NCBI GenBank assembly: GCA_030544235.1
Contig: CM060466.1
Location: forward strand, 3,317,592 to 3,381,591
DNA length: 64,000 bases
Reading direction: 5' to 3'
Origin: Lepturacanthus savala
Lineage: Eukaryota; Chordata; Actinopteri; Scombriformes; Trichiuridae
Shown here: one piece after another, positions 22,411 through 34,749 of the stretch
How positions within the stretch are numbered: the stretch's first letter is position 1
Layout: each line of letters opens with the position of its first letter
Translations under genes and position numbers: made by a program
Notes under the pieces: generated by a model
Databases searched by the model: none
Seen by the model: only the letters and a program-made list of their open reading frames with translations
Told to the model about the DNA's origin: nothing

Positions 22411-22760
22411 GACACACCTCCTCATTCAATGTGTTTTCATGACTATTTCCATTGTAGATTCTCATTGAAGGCATCAAAACTATGAATAATCACATGTTTA
22501 TGGTGTTATGTACTTAACAAAAAAGGTGAAATAGCTGAAAACATGTTTTATATTCTAGTTTCTTCCCTTTGCTCTGATTGATAAAGCAAGAAACTCCACT
22601 AATTAACCCTGATAAGACACAACTATGAACCTTTGTTAAGTACATAACACCATAAACATGTTCATTCATAGTTTTGATGCCTTCAGTGAGAATCTACAAT
22701 GGAAATAGTCACATTGAATGAAAAGGTGTGTTCTAACCTTTGACCTGTACTGTACATATT
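22411..22760. mobile_element. Palindromic MITE, Tc1-like
   Basis: The arms (gactatttccattgtagatt, cattgaaggcatcaaaacta, catgtttatggtgttatgta) at 22411-22530 recur inverted at 22610-22735. A second copy at 23098-23745 keeps the outer end gaccaaaagtttggacacat. Family placement with Tc1-like fish elements is from memory. Confidence 0.75.
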
Positions 22761-23097
22761 CACATGGACAAATCAGAAGACATTGACTATAGAACATATA
22801 ACATATACAGAGTATTCCCTATGTTTCATTTAGCATTTTGATCGATAGAGGAATAAAGTGTTTATACGCCACTGTTTCCATTCATGTGTGTGGGGTTTGT
22901 CATCACACATATCTATAATTCACTTCCAGATATCCGCTGTTTAAATTACTGATATCTGTAGAGGTAGATATCTACTATTAGATTCTAACTAGTCATAATA
23001 AACCAGAATTAATGATATCTGCATGTCCCTTTTCAGATACCTGAAGATATTTATTATAAAGTTATAGATATCTTGAACTGAATTTTGATTATAGATA

Positions 23098-23745
23098 CCG
23101 TTCAGACCAAAAGTTTGGACACATTTTCTTTATTTTCATGACTATTTCCATTGTAGATTCTCATTGAAGGCATCAAAACTATGAATGAACATGTTTATGG
23201 TGTTATGCAGTGGACCGGTTTAATGTCTGACAATATTTTCACGGCTCAATCTAAAGTTGTAGCTGATAAAAACTAAATAAAATGACAAGATCTGCATTAA
23301 AACGGTGGTATTTTCTCTATAGTAATAATAATAATCATCATGAACGTAAATCCACTGTGTAACCATGTGCAACTTTATTAGCGGTGCAACACAATGCAAC
23401 ACACTCTGGTCGCTATGGTAACGTTTAAACATACCTTCAAAATAAGACACAACACAAAATTAAAGTGCATGAAAATGCTGGCTAATCACAGCAGCACTGA
23501 ATCAGTGGGAGCCCTGAGCTCGTTAGCGGGATGTATCACGTGACGTGTGGTGTCGCGTCTGTAACAGTGAAAATCCGGTCACTTTTCAAAATAAAACATT
23601 TTCGAAAAAATAAAATAATGGAAATTATTTTTTCTTTCTGTGCGGCCCGGTACCGGGCACTTCATAGTTGTGCTTTATCAGGGTTAATTAGTGGAATTTC
23701 TTGCTTTATCAATCAGATCAAAGGGAAGAAACTGGAATATAAAAG
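23098..23745. mobile_element. Second copy of the palindromic MITE, interrupted
   Basis: The left part (23098-23208) matches 22433-22510; the centre resumes at about 23665-23745 (atagttgtgctttatcaggg, ttgctttatcaatcagat, agggaagaaactgga), the inverse of 22550-22630. Between them lies about 455 bp (23209-23665) of unrelated sequence bounded by agtggaccggtt and cggcccggtaccggg, probably a nested hAT-like insertion, although I see no clean target duplication. Confidence 0.65.
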
Positions 23746-24186
23746 AGATATCTGTACCTTTCATTCCACTTAGTCAGAATATCATTACACATAACGTGAA
23801 TTACAGTTTTCTATTTAGAGAAATAGAGAAACATCATGCATGACATTTGAGATATCGCTAACTTCTACTATGAGTATGGTTAAAACTGACTCACAGATAT
23901 CCTGATAGGTTGTTTCCACTAGTCATAATTCCAGATATCTGGAATAAAAGATGCCACTATTCAAAATGTAAGTACAACATCAATCGATGTTAATTCCAGA
24001 AAGTCACATTTAGCCTTTAAATGTTAAAACAGCTCGCTATCATGTGTGTGTGTTTGCTGAGTTACAGCATCCATTAAATGCATATATATAACATGGAAAT
24101 AAAGACAGAGAAGTCATCTTAAGAACAATATTTCCACATTATTCCGCTGCCAAACTGTCCGTTTTCCTGCGCTGCAGCTTTAAGTG

Positions 24187-24199
24187 GTTGCTAAGCAAC
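24187..24199. promoter_or_regulatory. Palindromic X-box (RFX-type) motif
   Basis: gttgctaagcaac is a perfect inverted repeat matching the RFX transcription factor consensus (GTTRCY-n-RGYAAC). It sits in a unique, balanced-composition block (24100-24640). Binding is not shown. Confidence 0.4.
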
Positions 24200-24861
24200 A
24201 AAGAAGTCCTGATATGACAGGTAATTTTCAGGGGGTTTTTTTTCCACATAAATATTTATGAGCCGGTGTCACAGGTGCAACGTTTGTCATGCATTTTTAC
24301 AATTGCTTTAAAGGTGACTGAGCCATCTGCTGAATACAGAAAATAATTTTTAAAAAATGGGAAAAAAAAAAAAAAAAATGATGAAGTCTTATGGAAAACA
24401 GCAGGTTAGAGACCAGTCGCAGTCTGCCGGTTGTACTGGATGGCTCCGCTGAATAATTGAGCTCTCTGAACTCCATAACTTAACGTCCTTCCCCACTGAA
24501 ATTTAAGATGAAATGCGGCGCTTTTTTTTTTTTTTTCTCACCCGGCACAGTGGTCGGCGCTGAATATCGTGATATTAAATCAAGCCTCTGTCTGTTTTAA
24601 CAGCCTAAACACACCATCCTCTCCAGAAAAATAACGACGTCAGCGCTTTTTGTGACGGTTAAACAGAGGAGGAGGGAATTAATAGAAAAGGAGACGAGCG
24701 TAAGGGTCGAATAGAGGAGAGAAGGGTTTTTTTGTCTTCTTTTTACAAAGTAGGGAGAGAAATGAAACGAGTGTTCGAGATACAGAAAGAGAGGGAAGTG
24801 TAATGTAGATTTTTAGCGGAGTAAAATATTTACAGCAAGACATTTGGGATGAAAAGAGGAG

Positions 24862-25345
24862 GAAGGTTTACAGGGAGAGAGAGAGAGAGAGAGAGGTGAT
24901 AAAAGTAAAATATTTGAAGAGCAGACGAGGAGGAGCAGGAGGAGGTGGAGGAGCAGGAGGAGGTGGAGGAGCAGGAGGAGGAGGAGGAGGTGGAGGAGCA
25001 GGAGGAGCAGGAGGAGGTGGAGGAGCAGGAGGAGGTGGAGGAGGTGGAGGAGCAGGAGGAGCAGGAGGAGGTGGAGGAGCAGGAGGAGGTGGAGGAGGTG
25101 GAGGAGCAGGAGGAGGTGGAGGAGGTGGAGGAGCAGGAGGAGGTGGAGGAGGTGGAGGAGCAGGAGGAGGTGGAGGAGGTGGAGGAGCAGTGAACAGGTT
25201 GGAAGTAAAAGACACAGCCAGAAGTTACAAGAAAAGGTGATGAAAAGGAGGAAGATGATTGGATGGGAGAAGTGTAGAGAGAGGGAGGAGGAGGAGGAGG
25301 AGGAGGAGGAGGAGGAGGAGGAGGAGATGGAAGAAGGAGGAGGAG
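24862..25345. repeat. Purine-rich tract: (GA)n, GGA-based minisatellite, (GGA)n
   Basis: (GA)n at 24875-24896; an interrupted minisatellite of ggaggagcaggaggaggt and ggaggaggt units at 24926-25190; a purine spacer; (GGA)n at about 25277-25330. The + strand is almost all purine with regular GG doublets, so triplex or G-quadruplex structure is plausible. Frames of polyGly/Ala, polyGlu/Val and polyPro are artefacts. Confidence 0.95.
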
Positions 25346-25418
25346 AGTTTTTGCCGTAGCGCAAACCAGAATGCTGAGTCAGCGAAATTTTGAGTGCTGC
25401 CATAAAACTCCATTACAG

Positions 25419-25577
<159 letters not shown>

Positions 25578-25639
25578 ACCTCCAAGTCTGCACACAGGTT
25601 ATCATATCACTGTGTCAGCAGCACCAGGGTGTGTGTTTC

Positions 25640-26012
25640 AGAGTGTGTGTGTGCACTCACAGCTTCAGAGTTGTGTCACTTCAGAGACTGATAAGAACGA
25701 TGACAGCTACAAGTGTGTGTGTGTGTGTGTGTGTTTCGGAGTGTGTGTGTGTGTGTGTGTGTTTCGGAGTGTGTGTGTGTGTGTTTCGGAGTGTGTGTGT
25801 GTGTTTCGGAGTGTGTGTGTTTCAGAGTGTGTGTGTGTTTCAGAGTGTATGTGTGTTTCAGTGTGTGTGTGTGTTTCGGAGTGTGCGTGTGTGTTTCAGA
25901 GTGTGTGTGTGTTTCGGAGTGTGTGTGTGTGTGTGTGTGTGCACTCACAGCTTCAGAGGTGTGTCACTTCCTTTGAGAGACTGATAAGAACGATGACAGC
26001 TACAAGTGTGTG
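25640..26012. repeat. GT-rich minisatellite (ttcggagtgtgtgtg) bracketed by a direct duplication
   Basis: Units of gtgtttcggagtgtgtgtgt and ttcagagtgtgtgtg repeat about ten times at 25710-25945. The flanks carry the same ~65-bp segment (cactcacagcttcagag ... ctgataagaacgatgacagc, tacaagtgtg) at 25656-25715 and 25941-26010, differing by a short cctttga insert. Confidence 0.9.
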
Positions 26013-26015
26013 TGT

Positions 26016-26290
26016 GTTATAAAAGTAATAGATTACTGTAATCCATTGTTTTTTGCAGTAATCTAAGACATTACAAGGAACATAAACAGTAATATTGCTG
26101 CGTCTTTCCTTCTTTCACTCGCTGCAGCGTCTTACTCCAAGAGGCGTTCACAGACCTTCAGGAAATCCAAGTACTAACAATAGTTAGTTTCCCTGGTAGC
26201 TAGTTATGTTTTAATGGAGGAACTCAGTAACTAAAACTAATGACTTTTTTCAGAGTCAAATTCACCGATGGAGAGAAGGAGCAGCTGTGA
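26016..26290. repeat. Teleost dispersed repeat (agtaatagattactgtaatc type)
   Basis: taatagattactgtaatcca, followed by ttttttgcagtaatctaaga, resembles a common hAT-like fish repeat. No coding remnant. Assignment is from memory. Confidence 0.5.
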
Positions 26291-27588
26291 CACACAACTT
26301 AAGTTACTTTAACACCACTAGTTTGATTATTAGGCTATAAAATACTCAGTAATTAGCATATAGACCCAGTGTAGCCTGCTTTAACACCTGAAATTGGTTT
26401 GATTCCAGTAGAAATAAGCACAGATTCTGACTCATTATGGAGCGACATGTTCTCACATTACTATTTGCTCTTATCTGTGTGTATTACATCCTTTGTAGTG
26501 GACATTTTTGGTAAATTATCCAATTCCCAAATGAGTCTTAGCTGGTGGAGACTTGGTGGAGAGAACTGAGAACAAAAAGGACTAAAGGACAGGAAGTAAA
26601 CATGGAGGAAACTCTTATAGACAGGAAATTATTATTATTATTTCCAGAAAAAGATGCCACAAATTCTGACCTCAGCACATCTGATGCCTTTATGATGATG
26701 TGAAACACTGACCTAAAACCTCCTGATACAGGTTCAGCATTGAGTTTTATTCATAAATCAATAAATAAAGTATTTTTTATCTGCAGTAAAACCCAATGTT
26801 ACTGTTCCAGCATCAATATATATCATCAATATCCACATCATCAATACAATAAGAACATAATTTAATATAATATCAGTAGTAGAGACTATTTAGATATTTA
26901 ATTAGTGTGATTATTTAATTGTCTCCTTTTTAAACATCTTACAGAATATATTCTTCATGTTCTGGAATGATCCTCAGTGGGATTTATATCATTTTATGGA
27001 CAAATAATTGACCTTTGACCTCATATTTTATTAATCATTGAACTGTGCAGTGCAGATAATTTAGCTCTTTTCAAGTTTTTTCTTGATTTGGGTCAGTTTA
27101 GTCTCGTTTTAAGTTTTAAATAAAGTATTTTTATCTGTAGAAAAACCCAATTTTAGATTATTTTTACAATATTCTAATTATATATTCTCTATAAAATCAA
27201 CATAAATAGATTCTGACTCTTCTGTAGTCACCTCACATGTTGTAGATTTATTTTAATTCCAGGTTTAAGTCCAATAACCTTTGTGTTTGTAGAGATATTC
27301 AACATTTATTATCATTTATAGCAGGAAAACTGATAAATAAACCTGGGTATTAACTGGTTAAAGCAGTACGATGATGTATGTAATGTTAGTTCATGTACTT
27401 TTGGCCGTTTCCTGTACGAATGTACCAGTGATGTTTCTGTAGCTGTGTATCTACAGTGTTGAAGCTGTGGACAGATTGTTTGTCTCAAACACACGTTTTA
27501 CCTCAGGGTCTCATTATACGTCACATTAGGAGCTGACACGGTGCAGGACCACAACCCTGGAGCCACAGAATCAGCTGGCTCTTACCTT

Positions 27589-27591
<3 letters not shown>

Positions 27592-27631
<40 letters not shown>

Positions 27632-27739
27632 AGCTGTGGGAATATATTACCATCTGACTGCTAAATCTGCCTTTTCTCAGGTTCGGTCATGAAAAAGCCT
27701 GCAGGGACAATATGTGAAACACAGATAAACCTTGACTAT

Positions 27740-27782
<43 letters not shown>
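27592..27782. repeat. Two (CA)n microsatellites
   Basis: (CA)n at about 27592-27628 and 27741-27782, separated by about 110 bp of unique sequence. Polymorphism is expected. Confidence 0.97.
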
Positions 27783-27786
<4 letters not shown>

Positions 27787-28119
27787 ATACATCCACCATC
27801 TCACATTCTTACCGTAAGAATTCAGAAATGTGTGAGACAGAACAAACAGTCCAGACGTATAAGAAGAAGAAGAAAACCTAAAAGTCCAAACACATCAAAC
27901 ATGAATCCAGTAAATAAATAAATAAATCCAGGAGGAGAAGAAGAAGAATTAGAACTTATCAAAAGGTTCTGTTGGTACTAGACCTGAGCAATAAAACAAT
28001 CGCTATAGATCATCAATATCTATATTATCAATACAATAAGAATGTAATATTGATAGATTCACATCATATTTCCCTTGATAACGAATCAAACAGCCAGTCA
28101 TTTACCATCTTTATTATAA

Positions 28120-28870
28120 AAGGGTTAGGGTTATCAAACACTATTAGCTTAACAAAACATAATTTCAACCCCAAGCAATAATATGAGCCTATAGGGGAAA
28201 CGGTAAATGTATGTATTTTTGTGATGATAATAAGAAAACACACCTGGACACACCTGTAGTAAAACATCTCTAATATTAGTCTGCTTCACCTTGTAATTCT
28301 GTGGAATTACTTATAAGACTTTACTGCTCTATAGATGAATTGGGCTACTAACACATGATTTTCTGGTGGTTTTCAACCTAAATAGATGGGGCTTTTTGGG
28401 GGGCGGAGCTAATTTTTTCACTTTTTTGTTTTATTCTAGCTGGATGTACTTCAATACTGTACATTTAAAATTAATTCTGGCACTGATACAACTATCTCCC
28501 AGGTGTTAGCTTTATTTTAAACCCAAGATCATTCAGTAAACCCCTGTAGTTGTAGAGATATCCTGCATCAGGGCGTCAAACTCTATTTCTTCCCGGGCCA
28601 CATCAGTGGTCTGGTTTCTCTCAAAGAACCGAAGATCATATAAATGTTTCTACTTCTTATTATATTAGAGAGTTTCTCTATTAATAAGTAGTAGTTGCTG
28701 GTGACAATTTGCTAAGTTTTTTAAATAGAATTTACAATTTATGTTAATAATAAATAATATTTTTTATGACTTTAGCTTCTAATTAATTCAGGGATTCTTT
28801 ATTGTTATTCACCACATGTAGATATGTTACAAACTAATCAATTAATACTTTTAATAATCAATAGAATAAT
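28120..28870 (+). repeat. Left arm of the inverted repeat around exon 6
   Basis: Blocks such as accccaagcaataatatgag, cttcccgggccacatcagtg, gtctggtttctctcaaagaa, ttcaccacatgtagatatgt and gttacaaactaatc recur as reverse complement at 32940-33500 in intron 6. Part of it (tctagctggatgtacttcaa ... cagtaaacccctgtag) is directly repeated at 28881-28988. The cgtcaaactctatttcttcc / cgggccac core resembles hAT-type repeats. Confidence 0.88.
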
Positions 28871-29519
28871 GGACTTGCTTTATTCTAGCTGGATGTACTT
28901 CAATACGGTACATTCTGGCATTTATACAACTATCTCACAGGTGTTAGCTTTATTTTAAACTCAAGATCATTCAGTAAACCCCTGTAGAAAATCATCAGTA
29001 ATTATCTATATCGATCAATATACAGATTTATATTAATTATTTAAAATTATATAATTAATAATATATTTTGTAGTAATATAATTTTGTTTTAATCGTCCAG
29101 GATCATATTGAAAAAAGAGAACCGGTGCAACAATCAGTGCATTTCCTGCAGAGTTTAATCGCTCAGATTTAGATTTCTGTGTCTAATGGAACTTCTGTCC
29201 TTGTCTCAGTTTATCTGCAACTAAGAAAATATAAGAAAAATCAAGGCTTCAAGCGTCGTCCTCCAGATGGAGACGTCAAAACGCAATAATCGTCTATAAC
29301 ATGACGATAAAAAGCCTCAGTGACGACTGTACAAACATCTGCAGCTGCAGGTTTCTCACCGGACTCTGGAGGAGTCAGTGAACGCACCACGGTCGTCTCT
29401 CATTAGGCTTTTAACTGTTGTCAAAGCAACTGTTGAATTTGTTGAGACAGTCGAGCGGCATCACACACAGGATGAAGACGTTATCGGAATATTGATTTCA
29501 CACTGTAGTAGTAAAGTCA

Positions 29520-29520
<1 letters not shown>

Positions 29521-29562
<42 letters not shown>
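29521..29562. repeat. (TG)n microsatellite
   Basis: About 20 TG units, followed by gggg. Complementary to CA arrays in intron 6. Confidence 0.97.
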
Positions 29563-29564
<2 letters not shown>

Positions 29565-29811
29565 GCTGTTTAGCATGCAGTAGGTGTCGGAGGCCTTGCT
29601 GGAGAAATGTGCTTAATAAGCACACACTGGCAACCAGCATTCACACACACACACACTTTTACACTTCTCTGTTGTTTACACTTTGTTGTTTATTTATTCA
29701 CCCATCAAATATGCATAATAACAGCAGCGCCAAGTTTTTATTCATATCTTGTGTGTGGCTGAAAACTGGCATAAATCAGCCTTATATTGCATTCTGTGTA
29801 ATTTTCATGTT

Positions 29812-29844
29812 GGGTGGTGGGGGTGGGGGGGGGGGGGGGGGGGG
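29812..29844. repeat. G-rich run ending in G20
   Basis: gggtggtgggggt followed by 20 consecutive G at 29825-29844. Potential G-quadruplex in DNA and pre-mRNA; also prone to sequencing and assembly error. Confidence 0.95.
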
Positions 29845-30299
29845 TTATTTTGTTCTCATAAAATAAAAGCTGCTGGAAACAGCTTCTTAAAGGAGATCAA
29901 GCAAATTGTGTTGCTGAGCGTTGAGACCGATCAGGAAACCGCTTTACAGCAGGAATTAACACGTTTACAGCTGCTTCGGTCTCTGTAGATGAATTGATAT
30001 TCATCATGTGTGTGTAGAGGGATATTTCTTAATAACTCACCAGTTTTCTGGATTATTTCACCTTCAAATTCAGTATAATCAAGATATTACAGCTTTCTCG
30101 CCACTAGGGGGCGGTGGTGTGCTGATTGCTGGGGACGCCGCTCCCTTCCAGCTCCACACTCTCATTCAGAAGAGACAATTCTGGACATTATTAGAGTCTA
30201 TGCATCACTTAATAGAGTTAATACTTCATATTTGAATAATTGCAAGAGAATCACTTGACATTGCAGCTGTAATCTCGGCCTACACTGGAAAATGAGCGC

Positions 30300-30830
30300 G
30301 AGAGCTGCAAGTTATTAGTCGATTAATCGCGTAGTTGCAAACTTTTATATTAATTGCCAATTTTGATGACTTAATTATTCATTTTAAGTCATTTTAAAGA
30401 AGAAAATGTCCCATTTATCCAGTTCCAGCTTCTCAAATCTAATTACCTTCTTTAGTCTTCTTCTGAAGCTTCATTAATTTTTGGAAATCAGACAGGAAAC
30501 GTACAAATTACCGGTTGATTTTTAAAGTAAATACCCACTGTAATAGAACTTCTAAAATCATTGGATTGGTTGCCAACTATCACATTAATTATCAACTATT
30601 TTGATAATTGACTAATCAATTTGAGTTATTTTAAAGAAAAAAATGTCTAAATTCTCTGGTTCCAGCTTCTCTTCTCTGATTATTTCCTGGTTTCTATAAT
30701 AATAAACTGATGATCTTTGGGTTGTGGACATTTCAGATTGAATCTTCAGACATTTTACAACTATTTAAATTATCATTTCAACAACCAATAGATTAAACGA
30801 TTATCAGAATAGTCGTTAGTCACAGATCTA
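30300..30830 (-). repeat. Two inverted copies of the gagaatttggacattttc repeat family
   Basis: The reverse complements of gagctgcaa ... ccagttccagcttctc (30300-30480) and tctctggttccagcttctct (30655-30674) with tttctataataataaactga and tgatctttgggttgtggaca match the + copy at 21130-21358. Confidence 0.75.
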
Positions 30831-31987
30831 ATGAGGTTTTACTATGAGAATGACCAGTGTTTTATAGAGCGACACAACTGAAAAGATAAAGAAAAGACCT
30901 CCAAAGTTTATTAATTACCTCTTATCAGTTACGTTTCTACTAATAGAAATTCATTTATCTATCTGAGCCGTTGGGTATAATGATGATCTGGCTGCTTATG
31001 AAACCCAGCAGAGGGATAAAAGCACAAAAATAAATACTAATTACCTTCATGTCCCTATTTATTAATAAAAGCAACCTGGAACCATTCCTAGTTTTATAGG
31101 CCCATGTTATTTTTATATGTTCGGGGCCGACTATCGACACAAGTCCCATTTCTATTAGTTCAGTAGTTGGTCCCATTGATGCACATGACAGGAAACATGA
31201 CAATCCACCATCAAACCACAGAGAAGAAGCCTTTTTGTATTTCATCAGAAGGAAGTGTAGAAAGTGGAGCATGTGCATTTGAAGTATTCTCAAAATCAGC
31301 TTCTTTTCAAAGGTTTTTCCGAGGATGAAGATGCATCGAGTGTGTTTTTGAAGCGTCGGCGATGCACACGGGGAGTTTTACTGAGAAGCATGGACTCTTT
31401 TAACTCCTCGTGTGTTTGATTCTCCTGTTTTCATTCTCTTTCCGTTTTCCTTATATCTCACGTTTTCTTATTCTATCACATCTCCATCATCAAACATGGT
31501 TTCATGCTTCGATTCCTCATCGCTTGTGTGTTTGACGTGTTTTACGTCAGAGACGCACGGAACATCATGCTTATATTATATAAAGTGGCTCTATAATGTT
31601 CTTTTCTCCCTGCAGTACATTTAAATTGGCTTCATGTGTGTCTTTCGCTTCCTGTAATCTCCCAGAATCAGAAAACATAAACTTCCCTGATGCCCCTTCG
31701 TCATTATTTAGCTCAGCAGTCCCAGCGTATGGTGAATCATCAGGATAAACAGACATTTTAATCCTGTTTGCCTTTAATATTTAAATCAGGTTTGCAGCCG
31801 ACGTGTCACAGTGTTTATTTGATGTGGGGGAGTCAATTGATGTCTGAAGTGTTCATCTCTTATACAGTACGTCCGTGGTATTTATGTACCGGCGTCTGAG
31901 TGTGCGATAAATCTGAACCGTTTGCTCGAGAGTGTTTCAAATTGAGCGATCAACGCGCCTGTCCTCGCCTTTTATTCCCGCTCTCAG

Positions 31988-32093
31988 ATCCCGGAGGAGC
32001 ACGACCTGGAGAGTCAGGTGAGGATGGAGCGGCAGTGGCGGTTCCTGAGGAACGCCCGAGTGAGGAGGCACAGCCGGAGCATCACCCAGAGAG
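31988..32093 (+). CDS. rptor: rptor exon (window exon 6): charged helix before the WD40 propeller
   Basis: The exon follows ccgctctcag in phase 0 and ends after the first base of a Gly codon before gtgggc (phase 1). It encodes IPEEHDLESQVRMERQWRFL, then RNARVRRHSRSITQR. This corresponds to the human helix IPEEHDLESQIRKEREWRFL at about residues 974-1009, a basic and amphipathic stretch leading to the propeller. Human RRQAQQVIQ is replaced by RRHSRSITQ. An internal CAG|GTGAGG at 32015-32023 matches the donor consensus better than the real donor (AGAG|gtgggc); its use would drop 76 nt and shift the frame. The exon is isolated between introns of 9.7 and 5.4 kb that carry complementary repeats. 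Confidence 0.96.
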
Positions 32094-32214
32094 GTGGGCC
32101 TCACACACACATCCATGTACATATGGCCTGTTTATCATCTTTGTGGCTTTCATGGTGCGTTCAGGTACACCTCGTCAACTCTGAAATCTTCAATCGGCCA
32201 TGACAGTTTGGGGA

Positions 32215-32737
32215 CCCTGAGATTGCTCTACTAATCGTGTACAAATATAGTGAAGCTATACATCAAATTAAACAGGAGAAACTCCACTACAAGCACATAT
32301 AAGTCATATTTACACACACCAAACACAACTCCAACACCAAGCTAATTAATTAACAAATATGAAAATCCGTATACGATCATAAAGCCAACCCACTCGCCAC
32401 ATTTTGATGGCTAGCGCTCTGATACTTCATGTTATACAAACAAATGACATCTCATATGAAAGCTGAGACTGTGACGAGTCCAACGGTACCATCAGTGTAG
32501 CTTTATGACAAAAACTCAGTAAACTAGCAGCCAAAAAACACTACAGTAAAAAGTCGCTTGTTTGCAGCGATTAACAAAAAGTGTTTTTTGTTGCTGTTTT
32601 GGGATGAAAATGTTTATTTGAGATCAATAAATGGTCGTTTAGTGTCGACCAACATCTCTGTGTTTATTCCAGAGACATACCCTACTGACTATGGGGATGT
32701 CCTAAACATAAAAAAGGGCTGGAGGTCAAGGGGTTAA
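32215..32737 (+). mobile_element. piggyBac-like MITE, copy 1 (~523 bp)
   Basis: Nearly identical to 47249-47775 and 62159-62612, all in + orientation. The right end reads ctggaggtcaaggggttaa, whose inverse is TTAA-CCCC-TTGACCTCCAG; copies 2 and 3 have ttaactggttaaactccag and ttaacccgttaa on the left. TTAA plus a C-rich terminus is typical of piggyBac target sites. No transposase is encoded. This copy starts 122 bp after exon 6 and lacks the left TIR. Confidence 0.75.
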
Positions 32738-32939
32738 TATTTAGCATAGCAACACAAAACCATGGATAAATAAATAAAACTGTTAATTGTCGTTATCAGC
32801 AAATTCTTCTATGAGTCTCTAGATATTTGTGATAAGTTGCTTCAGAATTTTTATTATTTTATGTATTTTTTATTATTGTTCTTGTCTTTAACTTATTTTA
32901 TATTTGATATATTTTACATTCCATTAATAAGAATGCATT

Positions 32940-33500
32940 CACCTCCATTATTCTATTGATTATTAAAAGTATTAATCGATTAGTTTGTAACATATCTACA
33001 TGTGGTGAATAACAAAGAATCCTTGAATTAATTAGAAGCTAAAGTCATAACAACAATATAATATTATTATCAGCATAAATTGTAAATTATATTCAAAAAA
33101 ACTTAGCAAATAGTCACCAGCAACTACTACTTATAATAATAATAAGTAGAAACATTTATATGATCTTCGATTCTTTGAGAGAAACCAGACCACTGATGTG
33201 GCCCGGGAAGAAATAGAGTTTGACGCCCTGATGCAGGATATCTCTACAACTACAGGGGTTTACTGGATAATCTTGTGTTTAAAATTAAGCTAACACCTGT
33301 GAGATAGTTGTATCAGTGCCAGAATTAATTTTAAAGATGTTTTAGTACAGTTATGTCCATGATTTTTACACATTCCGTTATTATTATCACAAAAATTCAG
33401 AAATATATGGATTTATTTTTTCGCTACATGCTCATATTATTGCTTGGGGTAGAAATTTAGTTTTGTTAAATGAATAATGTTTGATATAGACTTGTAGCTG
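32940..33500 (-). repeat. Right arm of the inverted repeat around exon 6
   Basis: Reverse complement of 28120-28870 at good identity: acatatctacatgtggtgaa, agaccactgatgtggcccgg, gaagaaatagagtttgacgc, ctcatattattgcttggggt. Exon 6 lies between the two arms. Confidence 0.88.
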
Positions 33501-34532
33501 AGTTTCTTGTCCACATTTTGGTGTGTTACATGAACATATCGGTGCTGCTACTCAACAACAAGGATTAAATTAAAATATTAAAACGGAGTAAATGTCACTC
33601 ACAGGCGACACGTATTAATAAGATGTGATGCAGCAGATTTATTCATGTTGTTTGGTTAGAAACTAATTTTGATGAAACACCTTCATCTCAGATTTGACAC
33701 AACTTTTCTGTAATTTGTTTAATGCAATACATAGCGAATCCAAACAAAAAAAACCCAAAATGTGTGTGTTGTTTCTATATTTATGTAGGAAAATATGTCA
33801 CTGAGGTCGACAAATGAATCCTACAGGGGTCCTACTTTGTAATTTTAACAGTTTATTTTAATTTCCCTGTGTTATTTCTAAAAACTAAGATGCTTTTATG
33901 GTACAAAAGCAGCTGGTTACACCTGTAGCAGCAAGGCAAAATGAAAGTTTTTAATATTGAGGGAGAAAATAAATGCAAACCTACGTGGTCCTGTGTGAAA
34001 AGGTGGTTGTTGCCTCCCTGTTGAAACGTAAATTAACTGTAGTTTGTCTCACCTGAGTTCAATCAGGCCTGATTACTGCCACACACCTGTTCTCAATCAA
34101 TAAATCACTGCCTGACAAAGTGAAATCGACCAAAAGATCCGCAAAAGCTAAAACTCATGCCCAGATCTGAAGAAAATCAGAAACAAATAGGAAAATGGAT
34201 AGAATAAATTGATCTTTTAATCCCTTAATGATAAAAACCCAAATTTGATTGATGATTTGAAACATATTAAAACATCAGGTTTACTTATCTGAGCATGACT
34301 GATAGCAGGAAACATCCCAGTGTCAGATAATTAGATGATAATCACATTCCAAGGAGGCAGGAACAGAAACCTACTGACACTTTAGTGTGAATAATGTTGA
34401 ATTTCTAGTTGTTTGGACATGTTGAGTGAAGAATCACACACAGCAGGACCAGACATCCCAGCTCTGTTTGAGACATGAGTGATGATCCCAGTGATGAGAG
34501 GGTTTGAATGAAATCTACCCACAACCAGAAAC

Positions 34533-34533
<1 letters not shown>

Positions 34534-34577
<44 letters not shown>

Positions 34578-34585
34578 ACACACAC
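34534..34585. repeat. C30 run followed by (CA)n
   Basis: Thirty consecutive C (34534-34563), then about 11 CA units. The transcript strand carries C30 and CA, complementary to the G20 and UG tracts of intron 5. Confidence 0.95.
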
Positions 34586-34747
34586 CCTTTATGAGTCATA
34601 GGACTCCCCATCACACACACACAGTCATACAAACACACACTTTAAAGCGCTGCCAGGCTGCCAGCATACACACTGACTCCCCAAATGAAGTCAGAGTTTT
34701 TCTCAAACAGAATAGCTAACACCTCCCCACGTCACTGGCAGCCCCCT

Positions 34748-34749
<2 letters not shown>

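Noticed and set aside
24895..25240. Open frames of polyGly/Ala, polyGlu/Val, polyPro and polyLeu
   Set aside because: Pure translations of the GGA minisatellite on both strands; no start context or conserved flank.
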